A stretch of DNA of 64,000 nt from positions 62,001 to 126,000 of the forward strand of contig PS015489.1 in assembly GCA_048213135.1 (NCBI GenBank). The letters are read 5' to 3'. The DNA is from Reclinomonas americana ATCC 50394. Its lineage: Eukaryota; Jakobida; Jakobea; Jakobida. Below, piece by piece: positions 21,100 through 31,995 of this stretch (position 1 is its first letter; every line of letters starts with the position of its first letter). The notes under the pieces are model-generated. The model searched no databases and was not told the DNA's origin. It worked only from the letters and a program-made list of their open reading frames with translations. The position numbers were made by a program, and so were the translations under genes.

Positions 21100-23815
21100 C
21101 TGTGCGGAATGCATGCGCAGTGAGAAGGCATGCAAGAGATACACGACAGAATGCACGTAGACAGGAATCCATGCGAGATGACGCGAAGACCCTTTTCCTC
21201 CTCTCTCCTCTTCTCCGTGCCTTCCCTCTCTCCACTCTTCACTCACCGTTGCGCACAGCCAAAAAGCGGCGCCGGCACTCGACTTTAGCTTCTCGTCGGA
21301 TGTCTCCATGGCGCCAGCCAAGTTTCGCTGTCCTTGTCTTTCGTTCCTCGTTGTCGAATGATGCCTGACAGCCGTGCGCACAGAGTGTCGAATGGACACG
21401 CTGCTGCTGCTGCGTCAAAGTTGCGTGTGGCCCTTGTCCGTGCATTCACCCGTGTTGGTCTATTCACTGCCTCTTGATGTCGGGCAGTTCAACAGCAACA
21501 GCAGCAGCGCCGTCCTCGTCGATTGCAGCTGTTCTCTCGTGCGTCACAAAGTGCCTCTCTCTTTGCACACACTCTTCTTCTCTCGCTCATGCATGCTGTT
21601 GCAGGCAAGCCATTGGGTCACGAAACGCTGCTGGTTCCTCGGCTTCGCCGACATCGTCGTCGTCGTCGTCGTCGTCATCAACCCGGCAGACTGCGCCCGC
21701 CGCCACCGCCTCGTGAGTTCCCCTCTCGTCTCTGTCGCCTTTCCGTACTCACGTCCTTGATTAACTCGTCGCATTGTGTGCAGTAATGTAAAACCGTCGA
21801 CGGCGACGTCTGCGGCGTCTACGGCATCGTCGTCATCCTCGGGGAGTGGGGCCAAGTCGGCGCCGGCAGCACCAGCCCCCGTCGCGCGAAACGTCGCCGT
21901 CAAGCCCACTGCTACGTCGTACACTCCGTCCACTACCACCACCGCCGCCGCGGCGGCAGCAGCGAGCGCCAGTCCACCGAGCGGCTCCTCACCGGAGCTG
22001 TTCTTCAGCGTGCAACCGGGGCGAGTGTGGGCCGGCTCCATGCAATTCGTGTTCACCAACCACAATTTCAGCAACGACGGAGAGATGTGGGTCGGTGCAG
22101 TACCGCATCCGACACACACCCCGGCATCAAATTCACACGTACAGTTGCGTGCACGCACCGACAAGGATGCAGGGGAAGTGGCGACTTACTCATTGGTTGT
22201 GTTGGCGCAGTCCGACCATTACTTCCGTGTTCAAGTCGCTCCCGGAGCGCTTTGACGTGGTGCTCCAAGTCGGCTTCCCCTTCCAGAACCTTGAAGAACT
22301 GCGGTCACACACGTGTGCGCTGTATCGACCAAAGGCGCGCTCGAATGACTACAATAATGTCACCGGCACAGTCAAGCCCGAGCGAGGCAATTTGCCACAG
22401 GTTTGGATCACCTTTTGTTGTGTGCTGCATCTCTGTCTCTCTCTCGCGTACTCACCCGTGGTGTTTGCCAGTATGCGTTTTGGAGCACGCAAGCAGTGGG
22501 CGTCATCAACGATGTGGCACACTACCTGTGCTTTTTCTCACCAGTGGCGCTGCTTCCGCGCAACGGTTACCGCGAGGATCCATGGTAAAGTCTCGCATGG
22601 CGTTCTCTCTGCTTGCTTGTGGTGCGTGAATGCTCACTGATTGCACGCCCCAGGTTGTACGGAGTGCTGGTGCGAGCAGAACTCGCCATGGCCATGTTTA
22701 GTGGCGCGAGGCGAGTGTGTGAGAGAGGAGCATGTGTTTTGCATATCTGCGGTCGCTAACAGTCCACCTCGTGTCCCGCCAGTTCGACTGTACAGAGCAG
22801 TGTGCAGCCATCGGCTGCTGACTGGCCATCCTCGTTGCGACCGCTTATTCCTTCGCATGCACGCCTTCCAGGTTGCGACTCATTACCTTGCTTGTCAGAT
22901 CCGGCAGCCGAGCGCAAACAACTGCCCCTGCTCCCGTGACACCGGCGACCGCAACCCCACCACCACCGCCGCCACCACCACCGCCGCCACCACCGCCTCC
23001 GCCTCCACCACCGCCTCCACCACCACCGACCTCCTCGTCCTCCTCGTCGTCGTCTTCTGCTGCAGCTGCACCGTCACCTTCTACGGCACCACAGCAACAA
23101 CAGCAGGCGGCGCCAACCGGTCAGACTGCCGCCATTGCCGCCGCCGCTGCTGCTGCCGCCGCTTCTTCCACACAACAACAACAACAACAACAACAACGGT
23201 ATCAGTGGACGCTGTCATCGTGTGCATGCGATTTCTTTTGCCTGACCTCTTGGTGTTACATACAGGAGCATGCCGCCTCCCGCTCATCAGCCTGTCGTCG
23301 CTCAGAAGAGACCTGTGGAGAGCACGACGGCGGCGACAGAGTCGGCGTCCAAGTCGAACGACGACAGCGAGCCTCCGAGGAAACGAGCCGCAACCGCCGC
23401 CACCATGTCGCGGCAGGCGCCGTCCCCCTCGGCCACCGCATCAGCATCGTCGACGGAGTCGCCAGTCGTATCGACAACGTCGTTTGTGCGCATTCGTGTG
23501 ACGGGCGAAGACGATGTGCTGTCGCAACAAAAGGCGCTGTCACTCAACGTGGCAGTCATTGTGCCCATTAGTCCGTCCGACACGTGGCCACGGTTTGCCG
23601 AAAAGGTGCTGGAGCAGGTCCGCGGCGCTCTCATGCGTCGTGACTTGTACTTGTCGTGCCTGTTTGTCGACGAGCCTAGCGAGCGCAGTTTCATTAACCA
23701 GCTGGCTTTCGAGTGCGGTTACCGAGAGGTGCTGCTGCGGAACCCCAGCATCAAGTTGGTAGTTTTCGTCACAGCGGCCGACTGGAGGAGACACGATTCG
23801 TCGGCTGCCGATTAG
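20523..23815 (+). CDS. Large low-complexity nuclear-type protein with a possible SPOC-like domain
   Basis: Start ATG 20523 (MSSHAEAMDEDDGE), joined to an acidic exon (IDEDDGDMRQLLTSNGDDDD). After a long intron comes AKKRRRHSTLASRR, a likely nuclear signal. Ser/Thr/Ala-rich exons follow (21480-21990). A folded region then runs over several exons (about 21990-22760): VWAGSMQFVFTNHNFSNDGE, RFDVVLQVGFPFQNLEELRS, YAFWSTQAVGVINDVAHYLC and FFSPVALLPRNGYREDPWLY. Its order and the TQAVGVI...YLCFFSP segment resemble SPOC/Med25-ACID folds, but weakly. Then come poly-Pro, poly-Ser and poly-Gln runs (22960-23200) and a conserved-looking C-terminal part from FVRIRVTGEDDVLSQQKALS to VVFVTAADWRRH, ending at 23815. 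A transcription or RNA-related role is inference. Intron 2 contains GA repeats and an N gap. It could be two genes. Confidence 0.5.
20867..21095 (+). repeat. GA microsatellites flanking a 20-N assembly gap
   Basis: Two long (GA)n tracts (about 20867-20907 and 21035-21095) bracket CGAACGAA/ACGACG-type short repeats and Ns at 21010-21029. All lie inside an intron of the low-complexity gene. The gap is probably a collapsed repeat. Confidence 0.9.
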
Positions 23816-24097
23816 TCGTCACCGTTCGTTCTACCTTTTTTTCCCCTAGAGGCGAGACAAATGCACGCAATGCCTTTGATACTACTGCAGCTGTTTGTGT
23901 TGTACACATTGTGGTTTCATAACATTGTCATTTTGAGAGAGCAAGGGAGAGGCGAGGGAGGGAAGCAGGAGAAGACAAGAGAGAGACGGCGCGGGCGCGG
24001 TCATTAAACAAAGAGCGCGGTGTGAAATACGAAGAAACAAATCGCTCGACATCCTCCTCCTCGATAGGTATTCACCCTGTTTTTCGTCGTCGCACAT

Positions 24098-25509
24098 TCA
24101 TGTTTCGAGTGGCTCGGCTGGTGGTGGTTGTGGTGCCGACTGCTCGATCGCGAGCAACAGCGCGGCCACGCCCTCATCGTCGAGAGTGTCGAGATCGATG
24201 CAAAACTGCTTCAGTGCGGGGTTGTAGTAGTCCGACAAGACCTACACATTCGCAAAAAGGCGTGAGTACCAGCAGCAATGACCCCTGGCAAAATAAAACC
24301 CCGCCACGCAACATCCAGTGTCTGTCGAATTGCGTCGAGATGCTCCGGACTCTGCGGACCGCGCGACACCTCGGCGTGCAACGAGTGCAAAACACACGTC
24401 GTAAACTGCGGGTTCTGCTCAAACATGGCCCTGATCCTCTCCCGCGCCACCGCATGCAGCCCTCCCATGTCCTGCACCTTGACATAAAATCGTTCCTATT
24501 CCAGAGGGAGGATCAGCCATGGGGGAGGGAGAGGGAGAGGGAGACGGAGAGGGACGATGCACTGCACAGTACCAGATAGCGGAACACTTTGCACGCAAAG
24601 CCAATGGCTCGCTTAAACGCCGACCACAGCGCTCCCAACACCGCCGTGGCATCATCCTGATTCGCCTCCACCTCCATCAGCATGCGCTGCACGTACTCCT
24701 CCAGCCACTCCACGTACTTGCCAAAGAACAGCTTCTCGTACTCCTGATCGATATCCGACTTGACGCACAGGTTGAAGATCCGACTGCGGTCCACAAACAA
24801 CAACAGTCAGAAGACGAAGGGACATCCAAAGCGAGACTGTGGAGGTAGAAGGACGAGGAGGAGGAAGAGAAAGTGAGAGGAGAAGGAGACGGAGAAGAAG
24901 AAGGAGGAGAAGGAGAAGAAGGAGAAGAAGAAGAGGAAGAAGAACAAGAAGGAGGAGAAGGAGGAGAGGGAGAAGAAGGAGAAGAAGAAGAACACCAACA
25001 AGAAGAAGAACATGGAGGAGGAGGAGGAGAAGAAGACCAAGAACAAGAAGAAGAAGAAGAGGAAGAAGAACAAGAAGAAGAAGAAGAAGAAGAACAGGAG
25101 GAGTAGATGAAGAAGAGTGTGTTATATGGTGATTTGACCCGACGAGGAGACAACAATAGTCACAACAAAGATGAATGACGTTCTCAGCTGCGACAGACTA
25201 CCCTTGCACCCATACTTGCAAGAGGTGTATATGTGTGTGCGTGTGTGTGTTCTGTCTCGTGCGTGCGTCACCATCTGTGTGTGTGTGTGCGTGATTGTGT
25301 TCCATACACAGTGACAAGTGATTGACTGATTCCACCACCACCAAATGACTCAACGTATAGACATCACACAGCTCAGTGCCGTGCAAGTTGCGCAGATTGT
25401 GATCCTGCTCAAACTTGCGCAGCGAATGCGCCACGCGGACCCACACATGCTGAACTTGCTCCTCGGGTCCCACCAACCGCAGCTCAGGCTCCACTGTCTT
25501 CTGTCGCAT
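24098..25509 (-). CDS. Short cullin-repeat protein lacking the cullin-homology/RBX1 region (CACUL1-like?)
   Basis: Cullins scaffold ubiquitin ligases; their N-terminal cullin repeats bind adaptors. Exons here give EEQVQHVWVRVAHSLRKFEQ and LHGTELCDVYTLSHLVVVES (cullin W..l..ai...n....feeLY..), then YEKLFFGKYVEWLEEYVQRM, WSAFKRAIGFACKVFRYLER, FYVKVQDMGGLHAVARERIR (cullin YLdr.Yv....~~~~glelF) and LSDYYNPALKQFCIDLDTLD, stopping at 24098. The total is only about 300 residues, against about 750 for a full cullin. The cullin-homology and WHB/neddylation parts are absent, and there is no room for them before the neighbour. CACUL1-type proteins have this shape. I used ATG 25509 (MRQKTVEPELRLVG); an upstream exon is possible. 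A large intron holds a polypyrimidine tract. Confidence 0.55.
24839..25106 (+). repeat. ~270-bp near-pure polypurine (GAA/GGA/GAG) tract inside an intron
   Basis: Plus strand is almost only A and G, with a few C/T breaks. On the transcribed strand of the cullin-like gene it is TTC/TCC-rich intron sequence. Two long open frames here (all Glu or all Arg) are artefacts of composition. Such tracts can form triplex (H-) DNA. Confidence 0.9.
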
Positions 25510-25796
25510 CTCATCCTCCGCGCACCTCTATACTCATATACACATGAGAGTGAGTGAGTGTGTGTGCGAGAAGGAGACTGGACACAATGAGTGTGCGTGC
25601 CTTGCGTTCAGATTTCTTGCGCCTGTCCATCTTTTCGCACGCACACGCACAGAGGGAAAGAGAGAGAGCAAGCAAGGCACACACGCACAGACACACACAC
25701 GCGCGCGCTTGTGGCGTGTGCAAGTGCTATTTTGTTAGAGGACGAGGACAAGTCGACTCGCAGTCGGTGTCGTTTTCGCTCGACTTGCTCTTCTTC

Positions 25797-26506
25797 ATGT
25801 CGCGCGGACACTATCACGATCCCAGCGCGCCCACTCAGAACAGTGGTGCGTGTGCCTGTCTTTACACTCCTGACACGCGCGCTCGTGTGTCTGTCTCAGT
25901 GTGTGCGTGTGAGCAACTCACAAGCTCAATAACGGTTCAGGCAACACACTAGGATCGCGCAGCTGTGTGCGCCAAACACGACTGTATCGCCAGTACGAGT
26001 CAGGCAACGCGATCAAGGCACTGCTCGGGCAAGATCACCTGCAATGGGACACCACGCGCAAGCAGGGAGCGCTTTCGGGCCCTGTGTGGGATCACTTGCG
26101 CGATGGGCCAGCCGCACCTCAGCAGCGAACAGTAGCAGCTGCTCCTCCTGCGCCTGTTGCTGCTGCGCCTCCTCCAAAGCCCGCTGCGCGTGTCTCCTCC
26201 ACTGCGCCTCCATGGGCGACTGACGATGAGCCTCCTGCGCCTGTTCCGCGACGCCCCTCTGTGCGCATGGACATTGGCTTCCACGATGAAGAAGCCGATG
26301 ACGATGACGACTATGACACTACTGCAGCTGGACCAGGCGCGATGAGTGTCTCGCGCAGTGTCGCACCTGCGCGATCGGCGCCTGTTCCGCCCCCCTTGAC
26401 GCGCTATCATATCGCGGCCAAGGCCACGGCGACTACGACTGCTGCGTCTGCGGGAAGAGGAGGAGGTGGAGGACGGGCACAGGCACCAGCTGCGCGGAGG
26501 AAGTAG
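25797..26506 (+). CDS. Uncharacterised basic Pro/Ala-rich protein
   Basis: Two exons. Exon 1 begins ATG 25797 (MSRGHYHDPSAPTQNS) with a GTGCGT donor at 25846. Exon 2 resumes with GSRSCVRQTRLYRQYESGNA, then LLGQDHLQWDTTRKQGA, a Pro/Ala linker, an acidic patch (DEEADDDDDYDTT) and a Gly/Arg/Ala basic tail ending ARRK before TAG at 26504-26506. About 200 residues. I recognise no domain. The N-terminal 60 residues look structured, the rest disordered. It is divergent from the cullin-like gene. Confidence 0.5.
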
Positions 26507-26579
26507 TGAGGAGAGGGGAGTTCATTGTAGTGTATCATGTTCAGCTGCTTGTCCTGCTGCACTCTTGATCATTACATTC

Positions 26580-28497
26580 ATGAGGCTTCTTGCGCGATGC
26601 TTGCCTCGGTTTCCGACTGTGTGTCACCGCCTCTTTACCAGCAGCAGCAGTAGTAGTCCCATAGTGGGCACCTCGGCGCTGTTTCCTGGCATGCGCAGTG
26701 ATGAGATTGAGAGTTGCATTGTCTCTCTCTCAGTCTCAGTCGCTCTCTGTCGCTCTGTGTCTGATCGTCTCTCTCGCTGATGCAGACACCGCGGTGCACA
26801 TTCTCATGCGTGCCACTGCTGCCTTTGCTGGCACTGTGGGCGACATTGCGCACATTGCAAGCATGTTTGAGAGCACAGGCAGTTGCGCGTGACTCTCTCT
26901 CTTGTGTTCTCTTACGCGCTCGCTGTCTCTGACTCCACTGTGCCAGTCATTGTGCCCGACAGTGCTGCAGTGTTCCTCTTGCGTGGTGCCGTGAGAATGC
27001 ACAGCAAGGAGAGCGTGGAGGATGCGTATGGTGATTTCCTGGCCTCCTCCAAGTACTCATCTGCACCGGTCTGCTCTCTGCCCGCTCTCGCCATACTCTG
27101 GCCGCTACTCACGCCATTGATGCAGTACGCACTCGGGTTGCTTGGTCAGGGAACACTGCTGCGCCTGCTGGAGTTCTCACCGGCTGAGGACGAGGCCGAG
27201 GCCATGCTGCAGTCGATCATGTGGAAGTACAAGATGCCGTTGCCTGACGACTATCAGCGTGGCGATCTCTCCATGCACGTGCTCAACGAGGCTGTCGCGC
27301 TGCTGGAGGCGGAGGAGAGTGAGTATGTGCAGCAGGCGTTGATCCAGCGCGGACTGTGCCACCTGCAGGGCGGCGATCAAGAGATGGGAGACCGCGATTT
27401 GCGTCGCGTGTCGTCGACGACCGCCGAGTTGGAGGATCCCGAGTTGCTGACGCAGCTCGGACAGGCCTACGAGGATTGTGGTATGACGGAGCAGGCGGAG
27501 GTGCTCTTTGCCAAGGCCGTGCAGGCCGATCCGGAGGTGCGTGGAGCAGATTGCCGTTGCTTCCGCGCGTGGTGCTCATGCAATCTGTGTGCGCAGACAA
27601 TGGAGACGCATTTCGACCGTGCCGCCTCGCTGCATGCGCAAGGCAACATGGCCCAGGCTGTGGTCATCCTGAATCGAATCCTGCGACTGAGCGACGGGCA
27701 GCACAGGCAGGCGCTTCGGTTGCGCGGACTCTGCTTCTCGGGCATGGGCGAGCACACTCGCGCCGTGAAAGGTTCGTGTTGTGGCAAAAGGGAAAAGGAA
27801 GTGCAAGGCTCCTCGCTGACTGCATCGCACACAGATCTTAACGAGGTGATCGAAATCGATCCCGACGATATGCAGGCGCTGTGCGGTCGCGCAGCCGCTC
27901 TCATCCACCTCGGCCGCCTTGCCGAGGCCGAGGCGGATTTCGCCAAGGCTCTCGACGTGCAGCCGACGCTGGAAAAGTGTGTTGTCTCGTGCCTTGTGCC
28001 TTGCTCCTCATATCACCTCCTCACTGCTTTGCAGCACCGCGGACGGAACATGGAGGGAACTGCGTTGCGTGTCGTACCACGAACGCGGGCGACTTCGCTT
28101 CGAAATGCGCGATTGGAGTGGCGCGCTTTCCGACCTGAACAACGTGCTGGAGCTCGATCCGCAGCGTGTGGGCGCGTTCATTGATCGTTCCCGTGTGCAC
28201 ACACGCACGGGCGCCATGGACAAGGTCTGTGTGAGGCATCGTGCGTCCACAAAAAAACGAACAGCCTTGCTCACCCTCTCCCGACACAAGGCGCTGTGCG
28301 ACTTGGACTCGGCCCTGGATCTCAACCCGACCGATCCACTGGCTCGCATCTCTCGCGCCGGCCTCTTTGTGCAGCTCGGCCGGTTAGAAGAGGCGCTGGC
28401 CGACGCCGAGACACACGCGGAGGACCATCCCGACGATCCACTCGGACCCATGTTTGTCACCAAGCTCAAGTCGCTGCTGGGCGAGCGGCAAAGATAG
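26580..28497 (+). CDS. TPR-repeat protein with a mitochondrial-type presequence
   Basis: ATG 26580 opens MRLLARCLPRFPTVCHRLFT followed by SSSSSS, an Arg/Ser-rich amphipathic leader with no acidic residues, typical of a mitochondrial import signal. After introns come RMHSKESVEDAYGDFLASSK, MPLPDDYQRGDLSMHVLNEA, ALIQRGLCHLQGGDQEMGDR, LGQAYEDCGMTEQAEVLFAK, HAQGNMAQAVVILNRILRLS, LNEVIEIDPDDMQALCGRAA, WSGALSDLNNVLELDPQRVG and LCDLDSALDLNPTDPLARIS: at least seven TPR units. It ends LKSLLGERQR-TAG at 28497. TPRs mediate protein-protein contacts; no catalytic part is visible. Localisation is predicted, and the specific function is unknown. Confidence 0.7.
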
Positions 28498-28637
28498 AAA
28501 TGTGGGGGGAGAAGATGTGGTGGTGGCGATGCAACTATAGAGTAAAGCGGATAGGGTTCAGGAGAGTGACAACGAACGTCGCGACAACAAGTCCTGCTGC
28601 ATTGCATTCTTTCGTTGTTGACAACGAAACAGAAGCG

Positions 28638-31600
28638 ATGGCGACTGAGCGTGCGTTTGGTGAATGGAGTTCCGGGATCAACAGTGTGAGTGTGCATGCT
28701 GCAGCTGCATCATCTTGAGTGAGAGTCTCTCTCTCTCTGTCTGTGCACAATCATCACTGACTGCCACATCATGATGACTGCAGGACTTGCTCACGGTGGC
28801 AGCTGTGCGTCTCACTGAGCTCGAGATGAAGGACAAGGTGGTGTTCTGGACAGAGGGACGGTCTGTGGAGACATGCACGCACATCTGCATTCATGCATGC
28901 ATGCTCACATACTTGAAAACCGCACTCCCACAGTCCCGAAGAAGGCGGCCGCAGTGCACTGGTGGCGCAGTCACTGGAGGCCGGTGATGCTGGCCCTGTG
29001 GACATTGTTCCGCGCGATGTCAGTGTCGGCACTCGAGTGCACGAGTTTCGTCGTGACAGCACTAAGAGTGACTGATGCATTGCCTGAGCTTCTCTTTCTC
29101 GCCTCCAGGTACGGTGGCGCTCCGTTCGTGGTGGCCTCGGACCTGCGCGTGTTCTACTCGGAGCCAAAGACCGGCTGCATCTTCCGCATTGATCTGGTGG
29201 ATCGCGCCACGCTGCGGTACTCGGAACCGGTGGCACTGACGGTCGAGTCCAAGCGACGCTTTGCCGACTTTGCGCTGGATGAGACTCGCCGTGCGTGCTC
29301 CTGTTTCACCCCACAAATTGTGTGTTTATGTTGGAGGCTGAGAGACAGGAGCTGCTGCACAGATGTGTTGTATGCGGTGTGCGAGGACCACGCGGGCGAG
29401 GGTCACGAGCCGGCGGCGTCGATTGTGGCGATTGACACGCGCGAGGTGCACGAGGTCCGCACGGTGTACCAGGGCGACGACTTTTATGCAGCGCCGCGTG
29501 TGCACGCTGCATCGAATCGCCTCTGGTACGCGTTTCAGTGCCCGTCAATGCGAGCCGTGCGATGCTGACTTGCTTGCCCCGCAGTTTCTTGGCCTGGAAT
29601 CACCCGGCCATGCCGTTCTTCTCCACCTCGCTCTTTGTTGGCAAGCTACAAGAGGATGGCACTCTTGGTGAGGTGCAGCAGCTGGCTGGCGAGGCTGGCG
29701 AGAGCGTGGTGCAGCCCCTGTGGATCGATGAGGTCTGCTTTCGGCAATAATCCTGCCTCTCTTCCCACCTCTCTCACTCACGCACGCTTGGCGACGCAGG
29801 ACACGTTGTTGTATGTCTCCGACAAGGGCGAGCAGGGCTACTGGAACCCGCACGTGCACACGCTGTCAACCAACACGGCTGTCAACATCTGCCCATCCGC
29901 GCGCGAGGTACGCAGTGTGGCGGAGGTGGTTGTCCTTGCGTGCTCCTGCCATCGTCATCTGACATGCGCGCAGTTTGCCGAGCCAGCGTGGCTGTTTGAT
30001 CGTCGCATGGTGGCCGTGGAAGATGCTGAGCATATCATCGCCGCTTGTTGCGTTGCTGGCTTGCTTGCGACGCACGTTACTTTACGACCTGCTGATTTCG
30101 CGTGCACGCAGTTATCGAAAAGGGCTTTTACTCGCTGGTGCGCATCAACATTCGGACGCACGCAGTGGAAGGTGAGTTTTCCTCGGCACCGAGCTCCACC
30201 TGCATGTGACTGACAGTTGCAGCAGCCGTCGACTCGCCCTTCACTGTCGTCGGCAAGATCACCACCGACTCGGGGTTCCTGGCGCTGCTCGGCGAGAACA
30301 GCATGACTGCTCGCTCTGTGGTGGTGCGTAGTCTGGCTGCCGGTGGTGCCGACGAGTGGAAGGTTCTGCGCGCCTCGTGCAGTTTCTGCCTTGAAGTCGG
30401 CTACATTTCGGTGCCGGAGCCAATCAACGACGTGCCGTCTGGTGGGACAGTGCATTCCTGTCGTTGTCTGTGGTGTCTCTCCTTTGCTCACCACCACCAT
30501 CTCTGTTGCAGGCGATGGCGTGACACATGCGCTGTTCTATCGCCCGAAGAACCCCCGCTTCTCGTGCTCCACTCAGAAGCCACCGCTGCTCGTCAAGACG
30601 CACGGTGGACCGACTGCGGCGTCAGCGCCTGGTCTCTCGTTAGTCATTCAGTACTTTACCAGGTGAGTGCGCGACTGCGTGAATGCATTTTCTTGGAGAC
30701 TGTACTCACATTCCTTTGTTGAGCAGCCGAGGATGGGCCGTGTGCGATCTCAACTATCGGTGAGTGCTGCCTCCTGGGGCGTTCTTCACTCACCTTTTTT
30801 CTCACGCTGCATGCACGCAGTGGTTCGACTGGCTACGGTCGTCAGCACCGAATGGCTGCTCACGGACGCGTTGCGTTGATATCATAGTGGCTTCCAAGCA
30901 GTGTTCGAAAGCACTGATTCTGTCTCGTACATGACTGCAGTGGGGTGTGGTCGACGTGGAGGACTGCGTGTCGATTGTGAACTGGCTGGCCGACCGCGGA
31001 GAGAGTCCGTCACGCCTGTTTTCTCTCTCCTGTTGTTGTTGCACATCTTGCATGACACTGTACTCGCAGTCGATCGGCAGCGTGTGTGCGTCGACGGCGC
31101 ATCGGCTGGCGGATACACCACGCTGGCGTGCCTGGCGTTTGCTCCGTCCACCTTTGCGGCCGGCACCTCGTACTACGGCATCTCCGATCTGGTGCTGTTG
31201 GCGCAGGATACGCACAAGGTGCGCCTGTCGTGGAGAGAAAGGGCGTAGTGTGTTCTTGTCTAATCGTTATATTGCAGTTTGAAGCGCGCTACCTCGACAC
31301 GCTGAGTTGCGTCCACTTGATTCGAAGGTCACGTCGCTGCTCTGTCTTTAAATCCTCCCGCTGGCAGTCGGTCCGTATCCGGAGGGTCGCCAGTTGTACG
31401 TCGACCGTTCGCCCATCACGCACGTGGCGGCCATCAAGGCACCGACGCTGTTGCTTCAGGGTCTGTATCTCTACGATGCTGTTGCTGGTGTTGTGACTCA
31501 CGCTCGAGGCATGCAGGACTCGACGACAAGGTCGTGCCGCCGAACCAGGCTCGCCTCATCAGCGAAAGCCTCAGCGAACGTGGTGCGTTGTTTTTGTTTA

Positions 31601-31951
31601 TCCAGTTGTTGCGATTGCACACGTCTCACGATCGCGTGCAGGAGTGCCGGTGGCTCTGGTCGAGTTCGAAGGTGCGTGTGTGTGTGTGTGTGTTGTGCAT
31701 GGTCCTTCTCTATCACCAGGTATGTAACAATGGAAGTGGTACAGGCGAGGGACACGGCTTCCGCAAGGCATCGTCGATCGAACAGAGCCTCGAGGCGGAG
31801 AACATGTTCTACGCCAAGGTATGGCCACTGTTCATCCCGTGTATTGGTGATGCATCGCAGCCCACATGTCATCACCGCGCAGGTGTTTGGTTTCCACCTT
31901 CCCGAGGCGGATTTCCTGTTCTGCCCGCCCATCAAGAATCTCGACAAGTGA
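28638..31951 (+). CDS. S9-family serine peptidase (acylaminoacyl/dipeptidyl-peptidase type)
   Basis: Prolyl-oligopeptidase family hydrolase: an N-terminal beta-propeller and a C-terminal alpha/beta-hydrolase. Start ATG 28638 (MATERAFGEWSSGINS). Propeller exons include YGGAPFVVASDLRVFYSEPK, VVQPLWIDE, LYVSDKGEQGYWNPHVHTLS and FAEPAWLF. The hydrolase part has KPPLLVKTHGGPTAASAP, RGWAVCDLNYRGSTGYGR, WGVVDVEDCVSIVNWLADRG, nucleophile elbow VCVDGASAGGYTTLA (Ser), ITHVAAIKAPTLLLQG, LDDKVVPPNQARLISES (Asp) and EGEGHGFRKASS (His). The triad is complete, so it is likely active. About 14 exons. The stop at 31949-31951 is 44 bp from the convergent neighbour's stop. No signal peptide is seen, so it is probably cytosolic. 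Confidence 0.9.
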
Positions 31952-31995
31952 GCGCACCCACATTATGCCCCTGCGCGTGCGACCGACATCGGTCT

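Noticed and set aside
24839-25132. Poly-Glu and poly-Arg open frames
   Set aside because: Purely a by-product of the polypurine tract in an intron.
25625-25798. Upstream first exon for the cullin-like gene (MKKSKSSEND or MDRRKKSERK)
   Set aside because: Neither splices in frame to the exon at 25509 with a normal GT-AG pair; kept only as a note on the divergent CATG.
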